Shown piece by piece: positions 10,388 to 19,573 of a DNA stretch of 64,000 bases. The notes under the pieces were generated by a model. The model was not told where the DNA came from. It saw only the letters and a list, made by a program, of their open reading frames with translations, and did no database searches. Made by a program: the position numbers and the translations under genes. The first letter of the stretch is position 1. Each line of letters starts with the position of its first letter. The DNA is taken from positions 1,488,001 through 1,552,000 of the forward strand of contig NZ_CP036150.1 in the NCBI RefSeq assembly GCF_008329965.1. The letters run 5' to 3'. This DNA is from Oceanispirochaeta crateris (lineage in GTDB: Bacteria; Spirochaetota; Spirochaetia; DSM-2461).

Positions 10388-10495
10388 CCAAGGCAATAAC
10401 ATTGCCCCGGTTTTTTACCTGCTCAGGGCCGAAGCCTCTAAGCGCTACCAGCGCAATAACATTGCCCTGGTAATTCTCCCGCTCAGGGCCGAAGG
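10388..10495. repeat. Two direct 60-bp-spaced copies of a hairpin repeat between ntpI and ntpK
   Basis: Two copies of a roughly 48-nt unit lie exactly 60 nt apart (10388-10435 and 10448-10495). Each has a 10-bp near-palindrome around an AAC loop: 10388-10410 and 10448-10470. Each also shares the downstream block GCTCAGGGCCGAAG (10421-10434 and 10481-10494). The second copy runs into the last codons and stop of the I-subunit gene. On the transcribed strand the arms pair apart from one mismatch in one copy and two G-U pairs in the other. No T-run follows, so they do not look like simple terminators. Confidence 0.85.
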
Positions 10496-12309
10496 GCCTT
10501 CTGAAAAGGTTTATATTTAATACCAGACCATTCCATATCCAAATGACCCGAATATTCCAGCATATTGAGCCTTACACCATGAACAATCAGTGAAAGTGCT
10601 CCCATCACAATATTAAGAGAGTGCCCCAGCAGAAGAATCAAAGCACCGCCAATCATGGCGACTCCGGGCTCCTGCATCAAGGGTGCTGCCATAGTATTAA
10701 AACTCACAGCAATAGCAAGAGATGCCAACCCTACAGCAAAGAGTCTGATATACGAAATGATATCCGAAAGCAGACCTATAGAATCAAGAAAAAGATTAAA
10801 CAAACCTATGGGGTTCAAACCTTTTAGAACACCCTTTAGGAAATGAACTCCCTTCTCCTGCTGGCCAAATACAATGACAGCGAGAAGTCCACCAGCTATC
10901 ATCCTTAAGGCATAGGGAGGAATAGGAGAGATCCCTAAAACAAGAAACAAGACAATGTGATAAATACCAAGGAGCATGGAGAGCCACCCCAGTTGTTCAA
11001 AAGCTTGCAGTGAAGGCATTCTAAAAATAAAATTCTTAAATCTTGCAATACACAGCTGTATGGTTGCGATAACAAAACACATATATTTAATAGTATTACC
11101 GCTATCTATGTCTGCACCGAATATTTCCGGGAAGGCCGCAATCTGCGGTATAACCAAACCTTTCAAAGGCTCAAGGTTTCCAAGCCCGATAGATCCGAAC
11201 CAGTTGCCTGTTAAGGCGCCCCAGATGATTGCCCCTGTACTAAGCAGGTACATCAAATTGAACCCGGGTCCACCCTTCTTGAACTTAAACCTCATCAATA
11301 TGGTGATGATCAGAAACAGAGAACCGTAGCCAGCATCTCCAATAATCATTGAGAAAAACAGAGTAAAGGAGATTAAGAAGTCGAGACTGATATCCATTTC
11401 TCTGTACCCAGGCAAGACCTCGAGGATATCAAACAGAGGTTTGATTGTCGTCACAACCTTGTTGTTTTCAACAAGGGAAGGGACTAAATCTTCCTCGGTA
11501 GGTTCACTTAAGAGAACTGCCCAACCATTATCTGCGGCCAGAGATTTTATATTTTCTGAATCTCGGGTAGGAATAAACCCTGTGAAATACAGCAGAGATT
11601 CTTCATCACCTAACCCGGATCGCAAGCTCTCATATTGAATATCCTGGTCAAGAATACCCATTCTTTTTTCAAGCAGTTCCCGCCTTTCGGCAAGGGCCAA
11701 GAGGCGCTCTTCTATGTCTGCCATGCTTTTTTCTTCTGTAAGCATCTGTTGTTTGAGCTCGGAAATTCCGAACTCCGGAAGCTGAACTGCCTCAATTTCA
11801 GGGAAAGGATCATCTCCTGTCACGGCGACAATGCCAAAAACAGACGTCTTGGTTTCTTTGACTGAAAAAGTCGTCCAAGTTTGAGAAAGCTCCGACCATT
11901 TTGGCTTGGTCATTTCATAAAACCGTAGATCCACTCCTCTGCTTCTTAGAATGGAAATTTCCGAAGGATCAAAATCCCCCCAGGGTTCCCATTTAACCAG
12001 ATCGGAAGCAATGGAGGACCTCTTATCTTCAGACTCTTTCCTGGAATCCAGAAGTTGGAGGATCTCGGATGCTAATGATTCTGCAGCTTCGGTAGAATAA
12101 CTTTCAGTCTTCACTTTCACCTTAGGATCAAGCACCATATGAGCTTTCTCAACCCGGGCAAAGGCTGCATTCAGTGAAGTCAGAGTGTCGCTGCTTCCCG
12201 CAAAATCCTGCTCGAGGTGAACCACACCAGCCTTACGGATTTTTTCTAGAGCACTATCCTTTTCTGCTTCTAGAAAGATAAAAGAGGCCTTTTTCATTTT
12301 TACAATCAT
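10483..12309 (-). CDS. ntpI: V-type ATP synthase subunit I (stator/ion-channel a subunit)
   Basis: A 608-residue protein. The N-terminal half (about 1-300) is soluble with coiled-coil stretches that form the peripheral-stalk contact; the C-terminal half has multiple membrane helices. The essential channel arginine is probably in SYIRLFAVGLASLAIA (around residue 525), a conserved block of V-type a/I subunits, and the GDAGYGS motif (about 325) marks the start of the membrane domain. It starts 1 nt after the D-subunit gene. The stop codon lies within the second copy of the intergenic repeat. Confidence 0.93.
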   Translation of the reverse strand: MIVKMKKASFIFLEAEKDSALEKIRKAGVVHLEQDFAGSSDTLTSLNAAFARVEKAHMVLDPKVKVKTESYSTEAAESLASEILQLLDSRKESEDKRSSIASDLVKWEPWGDFDPSEISILRSRGVDLRFYEMTKPKWSELSQTWTTFSVKETKTSVFGIVAVTGDDPFPEIEAVQLPEFGISELKQQMLTEEKSMADIEERLLALAERRELLEKRMGILDQDIQYESLRSGLGDEESLLYFTGFIPTRDSENIKSLAADNGWAVLLSEPTEEDLVPSLVENNKVVTTIKPLFDILEVLPGYREMDISLDFLISFTLFFSMIIGDAGYGSLFLIITILMRFKFKKGGPGFNLMYLLSTGAIIWGALTGNWFGSIGLGNLEPLKGLVIPQIAAFPEIFGADIDSGNTIKYMCFVIATIQLCIARFKNFIFRMPSLQAFEQLGWLSMLLGIYHIVLFLVLGISPIPPYALRMIAGGLLAVIVFGQQEKGVHFLKGVLKGLNPIGLFNLFLDSIGLLSDIISYIRLFAVGLASLAIAVSFNTMAAPLMQEPGVAMIGGALILLLGHSLNIVMGALSLIVHGVRLNMLEYSGHLDMEWSGIKYKPFQKALRP

Positions 12310-12310
12310 A

Positions 12311-12910
12311 TCAGCCTGCCTTTACCATTTTTTTCTTGGACATTTTACCTCGGACAACAGCAGCAGTCTGCTGATCTCCCAGATAAACCCCAATTTTCTT
12401 GATATTTTCTCTTGCTTCAGGAATTTTAACTTTTTCAAAAAGATTGACCCTTTGAGTTGTTGTCCTTAATTCCCTGGCAAGCCGTTTTATCTGCTCTTCC
12501 AATACCTGATATTCAAGATCCAGAAGTATAATCTGCTTTACCTTCTCCACGGCCTTATCGACCCAGAGAGGCATTTCAAAGAGGTTATAGGAAACAGGAT
12601 AAAACTCTCCACCCTCAAAGACAGGGATTTCAACACCGGCGATGTTGCCCGTATTGGTTTTAACACCCTTGACTCTGATCAGGGTTCCATCCAAACCGAC
12701 ATCTTCTCCAAAGACACCAATCCAGTTACGGAACTCTTTGTTTAGAGCTTCCTGTTTCTGACGAACCTCAGCTTCTCGAATCTCCACATTTCGGATTTCA
12801 ATTTGGAGCTGCTGTTTTTTAAGAATCAACGTGGGAAGATAGCGGGAAAACATTTTTAATTCATCTTTCTGCTTCTTCTGTTCATTCTTTGTCAGTTTAA
12901 TTTTAGCCAT
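12311..12910 (-). CDS. ntpD: V-type ATP synthase subunit D (central shaft)
   Basis: A 199-residue, highly charged, largely helical protein. Long N- and C-terminal helices (about 5-70 and 125-185) would form the coiled-coil rotor shaft inside the A3B3 hexamer; the RLARELRTTTQRVNLFEKVKIP block near residue 150 is typical of subunit D. It is immediately adjacent to the B-subunit gene (no gap) and to the I-subunit gene (1 nt). Confidence 0.93.
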   Translation of the reverse strand: MAKIKLTKNEQKKQKDELKMFSRYLPTLILKKQQLQIEIRNVEIREAEVRQKQEALNKEFRNWIGVFGEDVGLDGTLIRVKGVKTNTGNIAGVEIPVFEGGEFYPVSYNLFEMPLWVDKAVEKVKQIILLDLEYQVLEEQIKRLARELRTTTQRVNLFEKVKIPEARENIKKIGVYLGDQQTAAVVRGKMSKKKMVKAG

Positions 12911-14212
12911 TTAAACTCTCTCTGCGGGCCAGAACTTTTCGATCAGGGATGACTTTAGTCCTGTTTCTTCAGGGCTAAAACACTCTGCCATTATGGACCA
13001 GCCATTATCAAGGGCTTTCTCCAGGGGTGTATTTACGGAAAGGTCCATCATTTCTGCCTCAAAACGGGCTCCGTATTTCAGCAATTTCGTGTCCCATTCG
13101 GACATATTAAAACCCATGGACTGCTTCTCCAGAGATTCTTTATAGGAAGCATAAAGTTTAATCATACCGTCCATTAGGGCTCTATGGTCATCCCTAGTCT
13201 TATCATTAACCTGCTGTTTAAGACGAGAGAGTGAACCAAAAGGCTCGATTCGTCCATTTTTAAGATAATACTGTCCTTCTGTGATATACCCGGTATTATC
13301 AGGTACAGGATGGGTTACATCATCACCAGGCATTGTGGTTACACCAAGAATGGTAATAGAACCAGAACCGGCAATATCAACAGCCTTTTCATAACGGGAT
13401 GCCAGCTGAGAATAAAGGTCCCCTGGGTATCCACGGTTTGACGGAACCTGTTCCTGAGTGATGGCAATCTCTTTCATGGCATCTGCAAAGTTGGTCATAT
13501 CTGTCAGCAGTACAAGGACTTTTTTACCCTGCAAAGCGAATTTTTCGGCGACTGCCAACGAAACATCCGGGACCTGGAGGCATTCTACAATGGGGTCTGC
13601 AGCGGTATGAACAAACATGATTGTTCTGCTCATAGCTCCTCCAGCTTCCAATGTATCTTTGAAAAAGAGGTAGTCATCATACTTGAGTCCCATTCCACCG
13701 AGGATAATCATATCAACCTCTGCCTGCATCGCGATTCTGGCCAATAGATCATTGTAAGGTTCACCAGAAACCGAAAAAATGGGGAGTTTTTGACTTTCCA
13801 CCAAGGTATTAAAAAGGTCGATCATGGGAATACCGGTCCGGATCATGTTCTTGGGAATAATCCTGTTGGCAGGGTTAAAAGAAGGTCCCCCGATGGGAAT
13901 CATATTCTCATTCAGTGTCGGACCATTGTCCCTTGGTTCTCCAGAACCACTGAAAATCCGTCCCATAAGGTTATCTGAAAAAGAAACCTGCATAGGATGC
14001 CCCAGAAAACGGACTTCGTCTCCTGTAGAAATACCACGGCCTCCGGAAAAAACCTGAAGAGACACATTGTCATCGTCCAGTTTGATGACTTCTGCCAGAG
14101 AATCCCCATAAGTGGTAGAGATTTCAGCCAGGTCTCCATACTTTGCTCCGTCGGCTTTAACTGTAATAACATTTCCGACGATTGAATCAATTTTGCTGTA
14201 AACTTTTCTCAT
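12911..14212 (-). CDS. ntpB: V-type ATP synthase subunit B (non-catalytic)
   Basis: A 433-residue regulatory nucleotide-binding subunit. It has the RecA-like fold but lacks a true Walker A; the equivalent region reads [15 protein letters not shown] (about 147), as expected for B subunits. Other family blocks are [17 protein letters not shown] and [21 protein letters not shown]. It forms the A3B3 head with subunit A, encoded 8 nt upstream, and contributes arginine to the interface sites. Confidence 0.96.
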   Translation of the reverse strand: MRKVYSKIDSIVGNVITVKADGAKYGDLAEISTTYGDSLAEVIKLDDDNVSLQVFSGGRGISTGDEVRFLGHPMQVSFSDNLMGRIFSGSGEPRDNGPTLNENMIPIGGPSFNPANRIIPKNMIRTGIPMIDLFNTLVESQKLPIFSVSGEPYNDLLARIAMQAEVDMIILGGMGLKYDDYLFFKDTLEAGGAMSRTIMFVHTAADPIVECLQVPDVSLAVAEKFALQGKKVLVLLTDMTNFADAMKEIAITQEQVPSNRGYPGDLYSQLASRYEKAVDIAGSGSITILGVTTMPGDDVTHPVPDNTGYITEGQYYLKNGRIEPFGSLSRLKQQVNDKTRDDHRALMDGMIKLYASYKESLEKQSMGFNMSEWDTKLLKYGARFEAEMMDLSVNTPLEKALDNGWSIMAECFSPEETGLKSSLIEKFWPAERV

Positions 14213-14220
14213 CTTATCCC

Positions 14221-15984
14221 TCAGTTCTTAGCCATTAAAGCGGCGGCTTTTTCATCTACGCGGATTTTCTTATCTGCGATGAATTTTTTAATTTCACCTT
14301 CGAGTTTCTTAAAACCGTCACACTGCCACTCAGAACCGTTGTAGTCCAGAATCAGCTGTCTCAACTGATTAAACCAGCTTCGGGCTTCATCTTTACTGCT
14401 CAAATCCAATTCTGCAGTAAGGATTTCCATCATCAGGTTAAAAACATATTTTTGTCTGTCCGGTGATACAGCCGCATCGACGGGGTCAAAGGAGTTTTGC
14501 TGAAAATAGGCAGCATCCAGAAGTTCACCCTTCTGATACTGAATAAAGTCCTGTAAGGATGTACCTTCTTCTCCAACAACCTTCATCATTGATTCGATCT
14601 CATTGGCTCTAAAAAGTATGTTATAAGCATATTCAGTTTTATGAGGATCGATGATGCCGCTATACTTACTCCATGAATCAATGGGATGAATAGCAGGATA
14701 CTTACGGGCATCAGAACGCTCTCTCGAAAGGCCATGAAAAGCACCCACAACTTTCAAGGTAGCCTGCGTTACAGGCTCTTCAAAGTTACCACCGGCAGGA
14801 GAAACTGTTCCCCCGATTGTGACTGATCCCTTTCTACCGTCTTTCAATCTGACTAGTCCCGCTCTCTCGTAAAAACCTGCAATTGTAGATTCAAGATATG
14901 CCGGAAAGGCTTCTTCACCGGGAATCTCTTCCAATCGACCGGACATCTCTCTCATGGCCTGGGCCCAACGGGAAGTAGAGTCGGCGAGAAGAAGAACATC
15001 CAATCCCATCTGACGATAATATTCAGCCAGTGTCACAGCTGTATAAACCGAAGCCTCACGGGAGGCAACAGGCATAGAGGATGTATTACAGATTATGATT
15101 GTTCTTTCCATCAGGGAACGACCGGTCTTTGGGTCCAGAAGTTCGGGAAATTCTTTCAAGGTTTCTACAACTTCACCTGCACGTTCACCGCAGGCTGCCA
15201 CGATAACGATATCTACGTCGGCAAATTTTGAGGTGATCTGCTGTAAAACAGTCTTTCCGGCACCAAATGGGCCGGGAATACAATAAGTCCCCCCCTTGGC
15301 AACAGGCAAAAACGTATCGATCAAACGAACCTGAGTCACCATGGGCTCTACAGGTTTAAGCCGTTCTGCATAACAGTTCACGGCTTTTTTGACAGGCCAT
15401 TGAAAACTCATGGTCAAAGGAATGAGATTCCCCTTGGAGTCTTCCACCTCTGCAACAGTGTCTTTGAGGGTATAACTTCCCTTGGGTTTAATTGATTTAA
15501 CTATATAATTATCAAGGAGAGAAAAAGGGACCAGCACCTGATGGGTAAAGGGACCTTCCGGTACAGAACCGATGACATCCGCTTTGGCCACGGTATCACC
15601 TTCTTTCACAACGGGTGTGAACTCCCACATTTGATCCTTAGGAAGGGGATCTAAATAAAATCCTCTTTCGAGAAAGTGACCGGCCTTTTTTGCCAATTCT
15701 GGCAGAGGGTTTTGCAAACCATCATAAACCTGTCCAAGGAGTCCCGGCCCCAGTTCTACGGCCAGAAGTTCTTTGGAGAACTCAACGGGATCTCCAATAC
15801 CAATTCCTTTTGTGATTTCAAAAACCTGCATCTGGACCCGGTCTCCATTGACTCGAATAATCTCAGACTTCAGTTTTTTACCTTCGGTTAAGACATAACC
15901 TACTTCATTCAACTGAACGGTGCCGGCCACTTCTACAGTCACCATATTTCCATTGACACCAACTACTTTACCACTGCTTTTCAT
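14221..15984 (-). CDS. ntpA: V-type ATP synthase subunit A (catalytic)
   Basis: The 587-residue catalytic subunit. Walker A is GPFGAGKT (238-245); the catalytic Glu lies in the CGERAGE segment that follows and Walker B in [18 protein letters not shown]. The extra non-homologous region typical of V/A-type A subunits (about 110-190) distinguishes it from F-type beta. Its start overlaps the DUF2764 stop by 4 nt (ATGA), so translation is likely coupled. Confidence 0.97.
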   Translation of the reverse strand: MKSSGKVVGVNGNMVTVEVAGTVQLNEVGYVLTEGKKLKSEIIRVNGDRVQMQVFEITKGIGIGDPVEFSKELLAVELGPGLLGQVYDGLQNPLPELAKKAGHFLERGFYLDPLPKDQMWEFTPVVKEGDTVAKADVIGSVPEGPFTHQVLVPFSLLDNYIVKSIKPKGSYTLKDTVAEVEDSKGNLIPLTMSFQWPVKKAVNCYAERLKPVEPMVTQVRLIDTFLPVAKGGTYCIPGPFGAGKTVLQQITSKFADVDIVIVAACGERAGEVVETLKEFPELLDPKTGRSLMERTIIICNTSSMPVASREASVYTAVTLAEYYRQMGLDVLLLADSTSRWAQAMREMSGRLEEIPGEEAFPAYLESTIAGFYERAGLVRLKDGRKGSVTIGGTVSPAGGNFEEPVTQATLKVVGAFHGLSRERSDARKYPAIHPIDSWSKYSGIIDPHKTEYAYNILFRANEIESMMKVVGEEGTSLQDFIQYQKGELLDAAYFQQNSFDPVDAAVSPDRQKYVFNLMMEILTAELDLSSKDEARSWFNQLRQLILDYNGSEWQCDGFKKLEGEIKKFIADKKIRVDEKAAALMAKN

Positions 15985-16541
15985 TCTTGTTCTCCAACTG
16001 CAACATCATCTATTCCGGAGAGGATATTTTTATAAATTCCCTGATATTTCGCAAAACCGGTTTCTTCATCAAAACAGCGTTTTCTTTCAATAATCTGAAG
16101 CTGCAGTGAATAAAGAACCAGAAACTCAAGGTCAAAGAAATGACCGACTTTCAGGCTTTCAATATATTCCCAACGCCCCTTATTCAGGGTATTTTCTGCG
16201 ATTAATGGAGATTCTTCTTTGAATGCGGCTGCTGCCAGTGATGCAGTATCCGCAAAACGATCTCCTTTCCTTGTATACTCATCCGCCTCTAATCCGAGAG
16301 CAGATGATCGAAGAGCAACCAGCTCATTCCGCAGGCTGATCTCCCATTTTCGGTATTCTTCAGCAATACCGGGGAATTCCATATCGGTCTCAGGATTGAT
16401 CAATGAAGATTTGAGTATATCCCACTCTGAAGGCTTCAGCCATTTATGGCAATCTTCAAGGTAATCACTATGCTTCAAATCTACAGGCTCATCATATTTA
16501 AGCATGGGAAGTGAAGCCACGGTATAATAAAACTGACCCAA
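15981..16541 (-). CDS. DUF2764 family protein associated with V-type ATPase
   Basis: A 186-residue protein beginning MGQFYYTVASLPML, the start of DUF2764 proteins, which sit between the E and A subunit genes in spirochaete and Bacteroidetes V-ATPase operons. It is mainly helical and charged, with no membrane segment or catalytic motif. Position and helix content suggest a subunit C-like or stator role, since no ntpC, ntpF or ntpG gene is apparent in this operon. That role is an inference. Confidence 0.8.
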   Translation of the reverse strand: MGQFYYTVASLPMLKYDEPVDLKHSDYLEDCHKWLKPSEWDILKSSLINPETDMEFPGIAEEYRKWEISLRNELVALRSSALGLEADEYTRKGDRFADTASLAAAAFKEESPLIAENTLNKGRWEYIESLKVGHFFDLEFLVLYSLQLQIIERKRCFDEETGFAKYQGIYKNILSGIDDVAVGEQE

Positions 16542-16552
16542 AACAGACTCCT

Positions 16553-17152
16553 TTATTTTTCCAGAATACTCATGAGTCCGGGGTTCAAGTATTTGCTCAG
16601 CAATTCCATGAGTTCTTTATCAGAAAAGTCATAAAAAGCACGGCCATCTTTTACAGAGATTCTAAAACCTGCTTCTATATCATTAAAGGGTTTGATTTCC
16701 AATCCCTTAGTGATTTCGGCTTTCAATTCTGATTTGAATTGGCTTTCCATGGACTTCAAGGTTTCAGGAGCGACAAGAACTGTTAGATCTTTCAACTCAT
16801 CTTCCTTCCAGGATTTAAGGACAGATACGATACATTCTTTTAGACTGTCACCCTTGAGGACTTCGGCTGTTCCAGACTGTACAATTCTGTCAAAAAGTTC
16901 TTCCACATCTTTTTTGATACTGAGAAGCAGATCTCTTCCAGCTTGCTTTAGGGCCTCTTTACCCGCCTGTTCCATACGACTGGCTTCATTTTGAGCCTGG
17001 GATTTAATATCTGCGGCTTCTTTTTCTGCATTTTCGATGAGTGCAGCAGCCTTTTTCTCGGCTTCACTTATAATTCGTGAGGAGTTTTCCTCTGCATTTT
17101 TCACACCGTCATTCTTGATCTTTTCAATAAGTTCCTTAACCTGAACATCCAT
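16553..17152 (-). CDS. ntpE: V-type ATP synthase subunit E (peripheral stalk)
   Basis: A 199-residue protein with a long charged N-terminal helix rich in Ala, Glu and Lys (about 1-90, ENAEKEAADIKSQAQNEASR), characteristic of E-type peripheral-stalk subunits, followed by a compact C-terminal domain that binds the A3B3 head. It lies 11 nt upstream of the DUF2764 gene. A partner G/H subunit is not obvious; the small upstream proteins are candidates. Confidence 0.82.
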   Translation of the reverse strand: MDVQVKELIEKIKNDGVKNAEENSSRIISEAEKKAAALIENAEKEAADIKSQAQNEASRMEQAGKEALKQAGRDLLLSIKKDVEELFDRIVQSGTAEVLKGDSLKECIVSVLKSWKEDELKDLTVLVAPETLKSMESQFKSELKAEITKGLEIKPFNDIEAGFRISVKDGRAFYDFSDKELMELLSKYLNPGLMSILEK

Positions 17153-17167
17153 GCGATTCCAACCTCT

Positions 17168-17518
17168 TTAATAGATATATTTTACAACTTTCTGTATTTT
17201 CCGCTCCGCCAGAAGAAAAACTGCTTTGGGAAATTGATTCTCTTCTACAAAACTTTTCAGAAAGACACTTAAACCCTGTATAAAAGAATCTTTGTCTTCA
17301 TATTCGTCTATTGGAAATTTCTCCAATTCGGGAACCATCTTATCCAGACAATGCATCTCTCTTTCTAAAAGAGCTTCATTTTCAAGTTGCACATATTGCC
17401 TGATTTCCCGATTTGTATATCGGCTCTTGTAAATCTCAATCAATAATAATGTATCCTCCCGGGTCTCTTCCAACTCGACCTTGAGAATTTTTATGAAAAG
17501 TCTTTTTTTATCAGTCAT
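17168..17518 (-). CDS. Uncharacterised small helical protein upstream of V-type ATPase
   Basis: A 116-residue, soluble, charged protein with predicted long helices (for example residues 10-60, including EETREDTLLLIEIYKSRYTNREI). There is no signal peptide or cysteine motif. It lies 15 nt upstream of ntpE in the same direction and so is probably in the operon. I do not recognise a family. Its position would suit an ATPase accessory or stalk subunit, but nothing in the sequence proves this. Confidence 0.7.
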   Translation of the reverse strand: MTDKKRLFIKILKVELEETREDTLLLIEIYKSRYTNREIRQYVQLENEALLEREMHCLDKMVPELEKFPIDEYEDKDSFIQGLSVFLKSFVEENQFPKAVFLLAERKIQKVVKYIY

Positions 17519-17567
17519 GACAAACTCCTTTTCTAGAAAAAATTATCGATTCAAGATTCTAATGTAT

Positions 17568-17966
17568 TTAAGCAAACCCTAGGTTTAGATCCCCCCATAT
17601 TTTAATCATATTACCATCAAAACCAATTTCCAGTAATCTTTCAGGAAATTCATTTTTTATTGCTTCTTCTAGTTTTACCAGGACTTGGTCCAGAATTTCT
17701 CTTTTAAGTTTGAGATCAACTTTTTCCAGAGTAGACAATTCTATCTCTATCAAATATCCCCTGCCGGTATCACTCCTATAACCAGGAGTAAACACAGCCT
17801 GAACATTAAACAATCCATCCATTTCAGGATTGGATGTTTCTCCACTCAACGGCCTGTTAGGCCTGAGGGTATACAAAGCTCCATACTGTTCTTCAAGCCA
17901 AAGATCTATCTGATCACAGATCTCTTTGAGCTTTTTATCCCATTCTATGGACTTTGGATGGAGCAT
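17568..17966 (-). CDS. Conserved-looking hypothetical protein upstream of V-type ATPase
   Basis: A 132-residue soluble protein with an N-terminal helix (about 8-28), a Gly/Asn/Pro-rich middle (RPNRPLSGETSNPEMDGLF) and a beta-alpha C-terminal half containing GRGYLIEIELSTLEKVD and FDGNMIKIWGDLNLG. No signal peptide is present. It lies 3 nt after the lipoprotein gene and 49 nt before the 116-residue protein, which suggests co-transcription with the ATPase. I do not recognise the family. Confidence 0.7.
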   Translation of the reverse strand: MLHPKSIEWDKKLKEICDQIDLWLEEQYGALYTLRPNRPLSGETSNPEMDGLFNVQAVFTPGYRSDTGRGYLIEIELSTLEKVDLKLKREILDQVLVKLEEAIKNEFPERLLEIGFDGNMIKIWGDLNLGFA

Positions 17967-17969
17967 ACA

Positions 17970-18572
17970 TCACCACTCAACCGACCAGACCAAATTATTC
18001 CGCCTAAAAACATCCGGAATCGAAATATCAAATAGGACGGTCCTTCCAGAAACACTCCCATAAGTACTGGACCTGATATTTCTTGGAAAGGTCAGATCAA
18101 AAACCAACCGGTCCTCAGAAAATAAGGAATCCAACAGATTCAATGACTCCTGGTCTATAGGCTCTGTACCATCCAGAATGTGCATTGTCATTGAGGACAC
18201 ATCCCCATTATTCTCACTTTCTATAGAGAATCCGAGAAACTCACTCAGATCAATAATATTTTGATAATCTAATTCTGCATTTATATAAATATATTCGCTG
18301 TCTTCTGTTTCCGAATAGGATCTGACCGATACGCTCGGATTCAAAGCTGTTAGCTCATCAAAATCACTGCGTTTGATGGGCAAAGGGATAAGATTTTGAG
18401 AAGTAATTGAGTCTTTTTGGACTCCAGCCGCTTTTTTATTGATCCGGTAATCCAGGCTAAGACGCCCGGCTCCCGATGCAGAATGGTCTAAGCCAGTAGT
18501 GATTGTGAGACACGAAGTGAGGGAAACTATGAGTAATAGAAGGAGTAAACTCCCCATTGTATTCTTTTTCAT
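17970..18572 (-). CDS. Uncharacterised lipoprotein at the head of the V-type ATPase operon
   Basis: A 200-residue lipoprotein: signal sequence MKKNTMGSLLLLLLIVS followed by the lipobox LTSC (Cys about 21). The mature part is rich in beta-strand patterns (for example RLSLDYRINKKAAG, YIYINAELDYQNIIDL, GRTVLFDISIPDVF) and ends NNLVWSVEW. It would be anchored in the inner or outer membrane. It is the first gene of the apparent operon, with a promoter-like sequence just upstream. The function is unknown. Confidence 0.75.
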   Translation of the reverse strand: MKKNTMGSLLLLLLIVSLTSCLTITTGLDHSASGAGRLSLDYRINKKAAGVQKDSITSQNLIPLPIKRSDFDELTALNPSVSVRSYSETEDSEYIYINAELDYQNIIDLSEFLGFSIESENNGDVSSMTMHILDGTEPIDQESLNLLDSLFSEDRLVFDLTFPRNIRSSTYGSVSGRTVLFDISIPDVFRRNNLVWSVEW

Positions 18573-18588
18573 ACTTTGTTCCTTTTCA

Positions 18589-18618
18589 TATATATCATGA
18601 AAAACACGTACAGTTCAA
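18589..18618 (-). promoter_or_regulatory. Candidate sigma-70 promoter for the lipoprotein/V-ATPase operon
   Basis: On the minus strand TTGAAC (18613-18618) is followed after 18 nt by TATATA (18589-18594), and AAAGGAAC then precedes the lipoprotein ATG. The leader would be very short. This would be the only promoter needed for the whole ATPase operon, which is why it merits listing. Confidence 0.4.
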
Positions 18619-18649
18619 CTATTAAGATCAAGAACTCAAAATCGCATGT

Positions 18650-19573
18650 TCAATATTTTTGTTCATTCTCAATGAGTTCTTTCATCATCCTCATATAGCT
18701 TTCATAGCGATCGGCGTTGATGATCCCCTCATTTACCGCCTTTTTAACAGCGCATTTTGGCTCATGCATGTGCCGGCAACCGGCAAATGAACACTCCTCT
18801 TCCAGGCAGTTAAAATCTGGAAACCAGTGAGAAAGATCCGCACTCTCAATTCCCCAGAGTAAAAGATCACGAATGCCGGGAGTGTCAATGATATATCCTG
18901 GAGCATTATCATAGGGAATCATGACGGCGAAGTTTGTCGTATGTTTTCCCCTGGACATCTTTTCAGAGACCTCTGCAGTTTTCTGGCTGGCACCGGGAAT
19001 CAACAGGTTAAGCAATGTTGACTTACCGACACCCGACTGTCCAGCAAACCCTACGATTTTCCCCTTGATTTCTTCCCGAAGAGAGTCAACACCCTCTCCT
19101 GTCTCACAGGAAGTATACCTGACGTCCAGCCCTAGAGATTTAAAATTCTCGAGCCTCTGAGCAACCCATTCAGGAATTTCCTGATCCGATTTATTCAGTA
19201 TAACCGCCACATCCAAATGCCCCTGCTCTGCTAAAATAAGTGCTCTGTCAATAAAGCGGGGCCGGAATGGTGGCGACTCTGGTGAAACAATGCAAAACAG
19301 CGTTTCCATATTGACGGCGAGAGTCTGAAGTGCCCGTCCTTTTTTATTCCAGCGAGCAAAATAGTTCGTCCTGTCGTAGCGGCTTAGGAGCATCCCCTTA
19401 TTTTCTTCGGCATTGTCTTCAAATTCTACCCAGTCACCGGCAGACAGAGGGTTATAAAAACGGGTTTCAAAATCCATTTTTTTCCCTTTGATCCGGCATT
19501 CCCGAATGCGTCCATCCTCTTCTCCTTTGACCGAGAAAATATTATTGATTCCCCAGAGAACTAATCCCTTCAT
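18650..19573 (-). CDS. rsgA: Ribosome small-subunit-dependent GTPase A (RsgA)
   Basis: A 307-residue circularly permuted GTPase that acts in late 30S ribosome assembly. The permuted order is visible: G4 NKSD (127-130), then G1 GQSGVGKS (178-185), then G3 DTPG (230-233). The N-terminal OB fold covers about residues 1-75. A C-terminal zinc site follows the pattern C-x4-C-x-H-x5-C (C261, C266, H268, C274). Its start overlaps the stop of murI by 4 nt. Confidence 0.97.
   Translation of the reverse strand: MKGLVLWGINNIFSVKGEEDGRIRECRIKGKKMDFETRFYNPLSAGDWVEFEDNAEENKGMLLSRYDRTNYFARWNKKGRALQTLAVNMETLFCIVSPESPPFRPRFIDRALILAEQGHLDVAVILNKSDQEIPEWVAQRLENFKSLGLDVRYTSCETGEGVDSLREEIKGKIVGFAGQSGVGKSTLLNLLIPGASQKTAEVSEKMSRGKHTTNFAVMIPYDNAPGYIIDTPGIRDLLLWGIESADLSHWFPDFNCLEEECSFAGCRHMHEPKCAVKKAVNEGIINADRYESYMRMMKELIENEQKY

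Noticed and set aside
10388-10495. Tandem repeat read as a CRISPR array
   Set aside because: Only two imperfect copies with 12-nt spacing, inside an operon, and no cas genes.
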